A DNA stretch of 10,697 bases from Nonlabens sp. GTDB taxonomy: Bacteria; Bacteroidota; Bacteroidia; Flavobacteriales; Flavobacteriaceae. Of this stretch, positions 1 to 5,829 are shown one piece after another. The position numbers were made by a program, and so were the translations under genes. Every line of letters begins with the position of its first letter. Position 1 is the stretch's first letter. The stretch is from positions 1 to 10,697 of the forward strand of contig JANQTO010000439.1 in assembly GCA_030731685.1 (NCBI GenBank). Reading direction: 5' to 3'. The notes beneath the pieces were generated by a model. The model worked only from the letters and a program-made list of their open reading frames with translations, had not been told where the DNA came from and ran no database searches.

Positions 1-55
1 AAAGTTACTCAAGACACTTCACTCTAAACTAATCCAACCACAGTTTTTTATAACC

Positions 56-74
56 TTTATACAAAAGGTATAAA
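56..74. repeat. Inverted repeat upstream of the GNAT-like gene
   Basis: A 7-bp perfect inverted repeat (TTTATAC and GTATAAA) with a 5-nt spacer (AAAAG) lies 33 nt before the start codon at 108. It could be an operator or part of a promoter, but it is AT-rich and such repeats arise easily by chance. No TAnnTTTG box for the gene is visible in 1-107, and I see no convincing end of an upstream gene there. Confidence 0.25.
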
Positions 75-107
75 TATGTGCACGTTCAAAGAGTTTAAAT
101 AATCACT

Positions 108-422
108 ATGGAATCAAAAACGCTTACTATTGAAATTACAGATAATGCATTTCTAAGACAATACGAGTGTCAGTTTGAAGGAGCATTTGCAAAAGTTGAA
201 TATTCTCAACAAGAACGCAAAATATTTCTAACTAAACTTATCATACCAGAGTCCCTAGAAGAGAATCTTGAATTTAGAGAAGGTTTTTTAAAAGCGATTT
301 TCACCAACATTAAAGACGAGAAGAATCTTAAAGTAGTTCCCACACATCCTAAAATTGCGGGCTTCGTGCGCAAGCATCGCCACGAGTACAAGGAGATGTT
401 GCCCGTGGGAATCAGTATCTAA
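108..422 (+). CDS. Small GNAT-related (YjdJ/NATD1-like) N-acetyltransferase-type protein
   Basis: Predicted 104-residue cytosolic protein. The order of features fits the short GNAT-like family (Acetyltransf_CG type): an N-terminal beta pair (residues 5-40), a strand-like segment FLTKLIIP (about 40-47), an amphipathic helix (about 55-70), then [17 protein letters not shown] (about 75-91), which matches the family ending in which a strand leads to a conserved proline region and a helix, before a short tail. The family normally carries a Q/R-x-x-G-x-G/A acetyl-CoA loop before the central helix. Here the equivalent stretch ([15 protein letters not shown]) lacks it, and the usual Cys of the xPxCP segment is His. 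Catalysis is therefore doubtful, and the protein may bind a ligand or have a structural role. The ATG is the only sensible start; there is no clear Shine-Dalgarno, as is usual in Bacteroidota. The stop codon overlaps that of kdsB on the other strand. The family call is by eye. Confidence 0.7.
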   Translation: MESKTLTIEITDNAFLRQYECQFEGAFAKVEYSQQERKIFLTKLIIPESLEENLEFREGFLKAIFTNIKDEKNLKVVPTHPKIAGFVRKHRHEYKEMLPVGISI

Positions 423-1165
423 ACGTATTTAAGTAACCATTTTTTCCGTGCTTTTTCTAAATCGGCAGGGACGTCTATGCCTATACTTACATTTTCAGTG
501 ATGACCATGTTGATTTTATGTCCATGCTCTAAATAGCGTATACATTCTATTTTTTCAGTAAGCTCTAGTGGTGTCGCCGGAGTGTTGTAGAACGTTAACA
601 ATGCCTGTTTTCTAAACGCATAGATGCCTATATGCTTATAAACTGGCACGTGTTTGACCACATCGCGCTCGTAAGGAATAGCTGACCGCGAAAAGTAAAG
701 CGCGTTTCCTTTAAGATCCGTAATAACTTTTACATGATTCGGGTTCTGGATATCTGTATCTGTATGCATCTCGTGCATGAGCGAGGCTAACGCAATTTGG
801 TGCTCGGTATCATTTTTAAAAACGTTAATGAGCTTCTCTAAATCTTCTTTATTAGTAAAGGGTTCATCTCCTTGCACGTTAATCACAATATCTGCGGCTA
901 TATCCTGAACAGCTTCGGCAATGCGGTCGCTACCACAATCGTGTTCTTTAACGCTCATGATGGCCTTACCGCCATGGGCTATGACCTCGTCAAAAATTAT
1001 CTTGCTATCTGTTGCTACATAAACCTTACTAAAAAGTCCAGTTTCCACAGCTGCTTCGTAGGTTCTAATAATGACAGGTTTACCGCATAAATCCTGCATC
1101 AACTTCCCAGGAAATCTAGATGCTTCGTAGCGCGCTGGTATCACAGCAATGATTTCTAAGTTCAT
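419..1165 (-). CDS. kdsB: 3-deoxy-manno-octulosonate cytidylyltransferase (CMP-Kdo synthetase)
   Basis: This enzyme activates Kdo with CTP to give CMP-Kdo and pyrophosphate in the cytosol. CMP-Kdo is the donor for the inner core of LPS. The 248-residue length equals that of the E. coli enzyme. Visible motifs are the nucleotide-binding loop [13 protein letters not shown] (9-21), EHDCGSDR (74-81), which replaces the common DHxSGTDR, the metal/substrate motif NVQGDEPF (96-103), HIGIYAF (178-184), [12 protein letters not shown] (204-215), typical of Bacteroidota homologues, and GIDVPADLE (229-237) near the end. It lies 66 nt downstream of the DUF4126 gene on the same strand. No TAnnTTTG box is visible in that gap, so it is probably transcribed with the helicase and DUF4126 genes. 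The ATG is preceded by an A-rich leader without a clear Shine-Dalgarno. It is complete and looks functional. Confidence 0.95.
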   Translation of the reverse strand: MNLEIIAVIPARYEASRFPGKLMQDLCGKPVIIRTYEAAVETGLFSKVYVATDSKIIFDEVIAHGGKAIMSVKEHDCGSDRIAEAVQDIAADIVINVQGDEPFTNKEDLEKLINVFKNDTEHQIALASLMHEMHTDTDIQNPNHVKVITDLKGNALYFSRSAIPYERDVVKHVPVYKHIGIYAFRKQALLTFYNTPATPLELTEKIECIRYLEHGHKINMVITENVSIGIDVPADLEKARKKWLLKYV

Positions 1166-1201
1166 TTTATGGTTTGTTTTTTAATAGGATTGATTGTATG
1201 T

Positions 1202-1222
1202 AGTTCGCTTTCGCGAAAGCGT
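1202..1222. repeat. Palindromic element copy 1 (intergenic)
   Basis: The 16-bp perfect palindrome CGCTTTCGCGAAAGCG occupies 1206-1221, between the DUF4126 stop (1232) and the kdsB start (1165). Bases 1202-1222 read on + are identical over 21 nt to 5616-5596 read on - inside rnpB. It could fold into a 6-bp stem with a CGCG loop in the mRNA. No U-run follows on either strand, so it is not a canonical terminator. Confidence 0.9.
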
Positions 1223-1231
1223 GAACCGCAA

Positions 1232-1798
1232 TCACACCTTTTTAAATACTGTTTTGTATAATTTACGCACCAAAAGTAGTAAGATTATTACAACAATAAT
1301 TGCGAGAAATGGCCATACAAGCGCAAGCACTGCTAGGATGCCACTGAAACCGGCTTCGGCGGTACTCACTATAGGGTTGCCTATGCCGCCCGTTGTGGCA
1401 GTACTTGTTAACCTCGCGGCACTTGTTGTTGTTGCTACTGTTGCGGCCGTTCCACCACCGGCTATTATGGCAAGCGCCCATGTGTATACTGGGTCTAAAT
1501 CTCCTACGACAGCCACGACAACGGCTGTACCGGCAATCGTAGCGAGCGGTACCATAATGCTATCTAAGAAATTATCTACTACGGGAATATAGTAAGCTCC
1601 TACCTCTACCACAGCAGCTACTGCTAGCACGATGACGGCAGTAAGACTACCTGCCCAGGCCCAATCGCTATTTAACGGAACCCAGCCTGTATAACCTGCA
1701 ATAGACAGCAGTAATAACGGAATAAAAACCCTAAAACCTGCACTGGCACTAAGTCCAATTCCTAAACATGCACTTATGGCGATTGAAACATAATCCAT
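1232..1798 (-). CDS. DUF4126 family integral membrane protein
   Basis: This is a 188-residue, Ala/Val/Ile/Gly-rich inner-membrane protein of unknown function. Hydrophobic segments lie at about 3-35 (probably a re-entrant or paired helix around ASAGFRVFIP), 50-68, 82-99, 103-120 and 151-177, followed by a basic tail (RKLYKTVFKKV). The motifs ASAGFRVFIP (18-27), EVGAYYIPVVDNFLD (65-79) and TTGGIGNPIVSTAE (135-148) match what I know of DUF4126. Its glycine- and alanine-rich repeated layout suggests a channel- or transporter-like fold, but that is inference. The start codon lies only 2 nt after the helicase stop, so translation is probably coupled. The stop is 10 nt from the palindrome at 1206-1221. 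Confidence 0.85.
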   Translation of the reverse strand: MDYVSIAISACLGIGLSASAGFRVFIPLLLLSIAGYTGWVPLNSDWAWAGSLTAVIVLAVAAVVEVGAYYIPVVDNFLDSIMVPLATIAGTAVVVAVVGDLDPVYTWALAIIAGGGTAATVATTTSAARLTSTATTGGIGNPIVSTAEAGFSGILAVLALVWPFLAIIVVIILLLLVRKLYKTVFKKV

Positions 1799-1800
1799 AA

Positions 1801-3219
1801 TTATTCTATAAAGTAGTCATTAGTAAATCCTATAAGATAAAGGTTGCTCTTTGCACGTGTAACGGCAGTGTATAGCCATCGCAGGTAATCTTTGCTCTGT
1901 CCGTCTGGTAAATAGGGCTGTTCAACGAGTACATTTTCCCACTGGCCACCTTGTGATTTATGACAGGTAATGGCATAGGAAAACTTGACTTGTAAAGCGT
2001 TAAAATAAGGGTTTTCCTTAATTTCCTTATATTGTTTCCATTTAGGCAGTTTCATATAATCCAGTCTAACTTCTTGGTAGAGCTTGTTTGACTGCTCATA
2101 AGTAAGCGATGGTGACTCTGATGTCAAGGTATCTAAGATAATCACTGTTTCAAAAGGTTTGGCTTTCGGGTAATCAACCATGCGCACTTGTACGTTTGCA
2201 AACCTAAAACCATAGATTTCTTTGAAATCAAAGATTTGAAGCACTTCCACAATGTCACCATTTGCAATAAAACCCGCATCACTGGTAGGCTCTAACCAGT
2301 GATAATTGTTTTTTACTACCATAAGATAGTCACCACTAGCAAGCTCGCTATCTCTCATTAATAATCTTGAACGTATTTGCTGGTTGTACAGGTTTGCCCT
2401 TTTATTAGAACGTACGATAATGGCCGTATCCTCATGACCATGCAAATCATAAGACGAGTTTATGGCATCCATAATCTCGTAGCCATCTATAAGCCTGTTT
2501 ATATCAACAAAATCGTGGACGTCAAATTTGAAGTTATACTGTTGCGCGTCTATTTGATTGCGTATTTGTGTGGCATTGAGAAGTATACCAGAGTTTACTT
2601 CTTGGCGTTTTACCTCGTCTAGTTCAACGGTAATTACATGTTTAAGAAAACGCTGTTCCAGCACGTCTGGGTCTAGTGCCGGTGAAACATCAAGTTTCAC
2701 TGGTGGTAACTGCGCTGTGTCTCCTACAATAAGTAGTTTACAATTTGAACCACAGTAGACGTATTCTATAAGGTCATCTAACAATGCTCCTGTACCGCCG
2801 AACATTTTATCGTTAGTACTAACGTCTGGTATCATGGACGCTTCATCTACTATAAAGAGTGCATTGCGGTGTTTGTTAACCTTGAGGCTAAACTCTACGT
2901 TGCCATCGTTACCTTTAGGATAATAAATTTCTCTATGTATGGTAGCCGCTGGTTTATCGCTGTAATTACTTATCACTTTTGCTGCTCTACCTGTAGGCGC
3001 GAGGAGCGTGCAGCTCATTTTAGTGCGCCATAAGCCTTTTACTAAGCTACCTATAAGGGTCGTTTTACCGGTTCCTGCATAACCTTTCAGTAAAAAAAGC
3101 TGGTCCTTTTCCTTTGATAAAATAAAGTCTGCCAGCTTTTCAAGCGCTCTATCTTGCTCATTTGTAGGTGTGAAGGCAAAGTCTAGCTTGAGAATCTTAT
3201 AATACTCTTGTGGAGTCAT
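1801..3219 (-). CDS. RecD/Dda-like superfamily 1B ATP-dependent DNA helicase
   Basis: This 472-residue protein is predicted to be a 5'-3' DNA helicase of SF1B. Motifs appear in the usual order: a Q-motif-like TPTNEQDRAL (17-26), Walker A GYAGTGKTT (46-54), motif Ia APTGRAAKVI (74-83), Walker B LFIVDEAS (121-128), motif III GDTAQLPPV (166-174), motif V-like ITCHKSQGGQW (417-427) and motif VI YTAVTRAK (450-457). The UvrD-like C-terminal helicase fold is therefore complete. It is shorter than RecD2 because it lacks the long N-terminal region, and closer in size to phage T4 Dda. No RecB or RecC partner is nearby, so it is not a RecBCD subunit by context; a stand-alone role in replication or repair is likely. 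It heads the series helicase, DUF4126, kdsB. Upstream on - only a poor promoter match is visible (near 3256-3266, with the TA and TTTG spaced one base too far). Confidence 0.9.
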   Translation of the reverse strand: MTPQEYYKILKLDFAFTPTNEQDRALEKLADFILSKEKDQLFLLKGYAGTGKTTLIGSLVKGLWRTKMSCTLLAPTGRAAKVISNYSDKPAATIHREIYYPKGNDGNVEFSLKVNKHRNALFIVDEASMIPDVSTNDKMFGGTGALLDDLIEYVYCGSNCKLLIVGDTAQLPPVKLDVSPALDPDVLEQRFLKHVITVELDEVKRQEVNSGILLNATQIRNQIDAQQYNFKFDVHDFVDINRLIDGYEIMDAINSSYDLHGHEDTAIIVRSNKRANLYNQQIRSRLLMRDSELASGDYLMVVKNNYHWLEPTSDAGFIANGDIVEVLQIFDFKEIYGFRFANVQVRMVDYPKAKPFETVIILDTLTSESPSLTYEQSNKLYQEVRLDYMKLPKWKQYKEIKENPYFNALQVKFSYAITCHKSQGGQWENVLVEQPYLPDGQSKDYLRWLYTAVTRAKSNLYLIGFTNDYFIE

Positions 3220-3305
3220 GGTTTTTATGTAGAGAAATGGTGTATAAACTTAACTCAAATTTTATATAGAGCACTAGGATGGGTCGTTTTTTATTGTAGA
3301 TTTGT

Positions 3306-3313
3306 TAGCTTTG
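3306..3313 (+). promoter_or_regulatory. Bacteroidota -7 promoter box (TAGCTTTG)
   Basis: This is an exact match to the TAnnTTTG -7 element, 25 nt before the ATG at 3339, and would give a leader of roughly 20 nt. No well-spaced TTG -33 element is present; the nearest TTG is at 3294-3296, which is too close. It is the likely promoter of the pseudopilin-like/DUF3822/rsmD operon. Confidence 0.55.
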
Positions 3314-3338
3314 AATCTTAAAACTTAAACACCTTTTT

Positions 3339-4082
3339 ATGTTTACATCATTAATCATTTCGATTGTCCTAGGTATTATTGCCATTGTGCTTGTAGCGTT
3401 ATTTGCAAACAAACTTTCTAAAAATGTAAATAGAATTATCCAAGTTGTTCTCTTTGCCTGTATCGCTTTCTTTTGTTATAAATTGTGGATGTCCATAGAT
3501 GAGCCGGTAAAATTTGAAAAAGTGAAGGAAGAGCGCTATTCAAAAGTTGTAGGTCAACTAGCACTATTAAGAGATGCACAAGTAGCGCACAAAACAGTGA
3601 CAGGTGTTTATACAAACGATATTAATAAACTAGCCGAATTTGTTGAAACTGCAAAATTTGCCCTCACCCAAAAAAGAGATGTTCAGGTTGTTGACGAGGA
3701 GCGTAACCGTCGTTTTGGCGTTTCTGGTTATATGAAAGAGGTTACCATTGTTGATACCTTAGGTTTCAGATCTGTTAAGGACTCATTATTTAAGAAGATT
3801 AACGTACGCGACCTGTTGAACTATAATTTTGAAGGTGCGACTGGTAAAATTAAAATGGAAACAGGTACGTTTTATGATGACGATGCAGAAATAAGCACAT
3901 TTAAAGCAACAGCTTCTAAAAGTGATATTCTAGCAGACCAGCCTAAGAAATTAGTGAAAGCTGAACTAAAAGTTAAAGCTGTAGAAGCGATAGATGGTCC
4001 TGCGATAACCGTAGGTGACTTAGACGAGATAAGTACCGCTGGAAACTGGCCTAGAAAGTATGCAACAGCCGAAAAGAATTAA
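3339..4082 (+). CDS. Conserved two-TM membrane protein with a pseudopilin-like segment, function unknown
   Basis: This 247-residue protein has two N-terminal transmembrane segments (about 3-23 and 32-51) joined by a basic loop (NKLSKNVNR), which puts both termini on the same side. After the second segment comes a helix-like stretch, RYSKVVGQLALLRDAQVAHK (67-86), followed by TGVYTNDINKLAEFV (88-102). This layout looks like the ending of a type II/IV pseudopilin helix, where a helix of the form 'LRxAQxAY' is followed by a G-x-Y turn and a 'dl..L..f' element. The rest (103-247) is soluble and mixed in character, ending in Lys-rich strands. I know this arrangement only as a conserved flavobacterial hypothetical protein. 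It starts a compact operon and overlaps the DUF3822 gene by 23 nt. A membrane-anchored scaffold working with the DUF3822 protein is an inference. Confidence 0.75.
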   Translation: MFTSLIISIVLGIIAIVLVALFANKLSKNVNRIIQVVLFACIAFFCYKLWMSIDEPVKFEKVKEERYSKVVGQLALLRDAQVAHKTVTGVYTNDINKLAEFVETAKFALTQKRDVQVVDEERNRRFGVSGYMKEVTIVDTLGFRSVKDSLFKKINVRDLLNYNFEGATGKIKMETGTFYDDDAEISTFKATASKSDILADQPKKLVKAELKVKAVEAIDGPAITVGDLDEISTAGNWPRKYATAEKN

Positions 4083-4836
4083 CATACAAGCACTTCATAA
4101 ACTGTCCGTCCTGATTCATCAGGATGGACTTTGTTTTTATATCTATGACCGTGACGGTGCAGTAGTTCAAAAGCTTGCGCAAACTTTTAAGCATGCGCTC
4201 AACCCTATCGAGCTATTAGATGAAATACAAAACTCATACGTTAGAGAAGACATACTGCAACAAGAGTTTGCCAGTTTTTCACTTGTTTACCACCACGATA
4301 TTTTTGCCATTGTTCCAGATGCGCTTTACAATGAAGAAACAGCACCTGACTATTTAAAATATAACACCAGACTTTTAAAGACCGATGTGGTAAGTGTAGA
4401 CGAACCTATTGCGCATTTAGAAGCGCGTTGCGTCTATATTGCATATTCTAATCTCAACAATTACTTCCACGATGTCTATGGAGCGTTTGAGTACAACCAC
4501 TACTCCACTAGTTTACTTACTTCACTTACTGATAAAGCAAAAGAACAGCAGTATACTGTATACCTAACAATTGAGGAGTCCTATTTCTATCTTACTCTTT
4601 TTAAAAACGGAGTACTCGTACTGCACAACATTTATCCACAAGAAGCTCCAGAAGACGTTCTATATTATACCATGTTTGCAACATCTCATAACGGTTTTGA
4701 CCCAGAGGTAATGGACGTTATCATAATTCAAGATGCAAAAAATCAAGCTACGTTCGACCTATTATATACCTACATACGCAACCTCAGTTATCTAGAGAAT
4801 AGCTCCACATTTTTAACTACACTACTATGCGCATAA
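4060..4836 (+). CDS. DUF3822 family protein
   Basis: This 258-residue soluble protein shows the features of the Bacteroidota family DUF3822: an N-terminal strand pattern with SVLIHQDGLCFYIYD (16-30), a second such repeat around TVYLTIEESYFYLTLFKNGVLVLHN (about 165-189), and FYDV/YHNY-like aromatic segments between them. The two repeats, each a strand hairpin of the type 'x-D/E-x-G/S-hydrophobic', recall the duplicated domains of ASKHA (actin/PilM) proteins. I recall DUF3822 being placed near that fold, but cannot verify it here. No ATP phosphate loops are obvious. The start overlaps the upstream gene by 23 nt and the end overlaps rsmD by 10 nt, which indicates coupled translation of all three. 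No enzymatic function can be assigned. Confidence 0.8.
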   Translation: MQQPKRINIQALHKLSVLIHQDGLCFYIYDRDGAVVQKLAQTFKHALNPIELLDEIQNSYVREDILQQEFASFSLVYHHDIFAIVPDALYNEETAPDYLKYNTRLLKTDVVSVDEPIAHLEARCVYIAYSNLNNYFHDVYGAFEYNHYSTSLLTSLTDKAKEQQYTVYLTIEESYFYLTLFKNGVLVLHNIYPQEAPEDVLYYTMFATSHNGFDPEVMDVIIIQDAKNQATFDLLYTYIRNLSYLENSSTFLTTLLCA

Positions 4837-5378
4837 TTTCTGGCAGTCATAAAGGAAGGCGCATACAAGCACCTAAAAATTTACCCGTACGACCTACGAC
4901 AGACATGGCAAAAGAAGCCCTGTTCAATATTTTGCGTTCTAAGATTAATATTCCTCGGTCTAGTGTTCTAGAATTATTTGCCGGCAGTGGTAATATGTCT
5001 TATGAGATGTTGAGCCGTGGTGCAGCCAGCGTCCATGCTGTGGATATACACCATGCGTGTATAGCATTTATCAAAAAGACGGCTACTACACTAGATTTTG
5101 AAATTACGACCACAAAGTCTGACGTTTTTGAATTTCTGAAGAAACACAACGGTTCCTACGACCTTATTTTTGCAGACCCACCATATGCATTTGAAGAGGA
5201 TGAATTTTTACAGATTCCTAATTATGTCTTTGAACGTAATCTACTTAATCCCGGCGGCATGCTCATTATAGAACACTCTAAACATACAGACCTAAGCGCG
5301 CACAATCATTTTGACAATGCCCGTAGATATGGCGGAACGGTGTTTACGTTTTTCCTGATGGCTGATGAAGAGGAATAA
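4827..5378 (+). CDS. rsmD: 16S rRNA (guanine(966)-N(2))-methyltransferase
   Basis: This SAM-dependent enzyme methylates N2 of G966 in helix 31 of 16S rRNA during 30S assembly. The 183 residues match family length. The N-terminal RIISGSHKGRRI (2-13) and RPTTDMAKEALFNIL (22-36) are hallmarks of RsmD. The Rossmann motif LELFAGSGN (48-56) binds SAM, AVDI (71-74) is the ribose-binding acidic region, and DLIFADPPY (112-120) carries the D-P-P-Y catalytic motif of N2/N6 methyltransferases. The ATG lies inside the last codons of the DUF3822 gene (10-nt overlap), so translation is coupled. Downstream, the stop codon is only 3 nt from the 3' end of the oppositely oriented rnpB, and no forward terminator is visible there. 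Confidence 0.95.
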   Translation: MRIISGSHKGRRIQAPKNLPVRPTTDMAKEALFNILRSKINIPRSSVLELFAGSGNMSYEMLSRGAASVHAVDIHHACIAFIKKTATTLDFEITTTKSDVFEFLKKHNGSYDLIFADPPYAFEEDEFLQIPNYVFERNLLNPGGMLIIEHSKHTDLSAHNHFDNARRYGGTVFTFFLMADEEE

Positions 5379-5389
5379 AAAAGCAGGTC
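5377..5389 (-). terminator. Possible rnpB terminator: 3' half of P1 plus U6
   Basis: On the - strand the 3' half of helix P1 (GACCTGCT, 5389-5382) runs straight into T6 (5382-5377). No separate hairpin lies between the mature 3' end and the U-run. Either P1, or the helices closing just before it, acts with the U-run as an intrinsic terminator, or the 3' end is made by trimming. The T-run overlaps the rsmD stop codon. Confidence 0.4.
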
Positions 5390-5728
5390 TATAAGCCGGA
5401 TTCTGTTACTGCGCGCAAACGCAGCACCTTATCATTTATCTAGGATTATGGTTGCCCATAACCTCTATCTGTCTACCCTTCAGAATCGCACGAACCGCGC
5501 TCAAGCTCTGATATACATGACATTGCACCGCATAGAGTTTACCTGGTTTCACTACAGCATTACCTGTACCTGCTTTCTGTTGCACTTGTCCTATTACGCT
5601 TTCGCGAAAGCGAACTCCTAAGAGCCACCTGCACTCAACATAATGACGGCCGTTAACCGTTATGCTGTCCTATGGTGTCCGGACTTTCCTCATGGCTGTA
5701 AACAACCATGCGATAAGGCGACCTGCTG
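5382..5728 (-). ncRNA. rnpB: RNase P RNA, bacterial class A
   Basis: This is the catalytic RNA that removes 5' leaders from pre-tRNAs. Read on -, the conserved blocks appear in order. The 5' AGCAGGTC (5727-5720) pairs exactly with the 3' GACCTGCT (5389-5382) to form P1. CR-I is GAGGAAAGTCCGG (5691-5679). The AGTGCAACAGAAAGCA segment spans 5586-5571. GGTAAACTC lies near 5544-5536. The region with GCGGTTCGTGC near 5500-5488 offers a GGU for binding the tRNA CCA end. CR-V, ACAGAATCCGGCTTATAGACC, ends at 5386. A TAnnTTTG box sits immediately upstream, with its spacing predicting a start at about 5727. The usual P12-P14 region looks short compared with E. coli, judged by eye. A variable hairpin between P8 and the AGTGCAACAG segment is built from a copy of the dispersed palindrome. 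End positions are accurate to a few bases. Confidence 0.96.
5596..5616. repeat. Palindromic element copy 2 (inside rnpB)
   Basis: The same 16-bp palindrome as at 1206 occupies 5597-5612. On the rnpB strand the identity with copy 1 extends to 21 nt (5616-5596). In the RNA it would form a 6-bp stem (CGCUUU/AAAGCG) capped by CGCG, protruding between the P8 hairpin and the conserved AGUGCAACAG segment, where class A RNAs vary in length. Confidence 0.9.
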
Positions 5729-5731
5729 TTG

Positions 5732-5739
5732 CAAAACTA
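5732..5739 (-). promoter_or_regulatory. rnpB: rnpB -7 promoter box (TAGTTTTG)
   Basis: This is an exact TAnnTTTG match on the - strand, ending 5 nt before the first base of P1 (5727). The spacing fits transcription starting at the mature RNA 5' end. A well-spaced TTG -33 element is not visible. Confidence 0.65.
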
Positions 5740-5816
5740 CCATTTTTAAACGCTGTTTGTTAATAATTACTCATAATAATAACTGTCAAAATAGATAGTA
5801 AAAAGTGGTACTCTCC

Positions 5817-5824
5817 TATCTTTG
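5817..5824 (+). promoter_or_regulatory. dnaX: dnaX -7 promoter box (TATCTTTG), likely leaderless
   Basis: This is an exact TAnnTTTG match whose last base is only 6 nt before the dnaX ATG at 5830. A start 4-7 nt after the box would put the mRNA 5' end at or next to the start codon, so the transcript would have essentially no leader. No clear -33 TTG is present at the expected distance. Confidence 0.5.
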
Positions 5825-5829
5825 ACCTG

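Noticed and set aside
2..73. Short open frame at the left edge on + as the tail of an upstream gene
   Set aside because: Only 23 codons are visible, with no recognisable motif, in AT-rich sequence. It could equally be intergenic.
1206..1221. Palindrome copy 1 as a transcription terminator after the DUF4126 gene
   Set aside because: It is a strong hairpin, but no T-run follows on either strand, and identical copies lie inside rnpB and ppk1 where termination would be harmful.
1194..1592. Open frame of 132 codons on + across the DUF4126 gene and palindrome 1
   Set aside because: It lies antisense to a gene with clear family motifs and is Ala/Thr/Val-rich as a mirror of the membrane protein's codons. 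It starts through the palindrome and shows no family resemblance.
5597..5612. Palindrome as a ParB-binding parS site
   Set aside because: The shape recalls parS (a palindrome with TTTC...GAAA), but the centre is CGCG rather than ACGT, and three copies within 10.7 kb, two inside genes, do not fit parS distribution.
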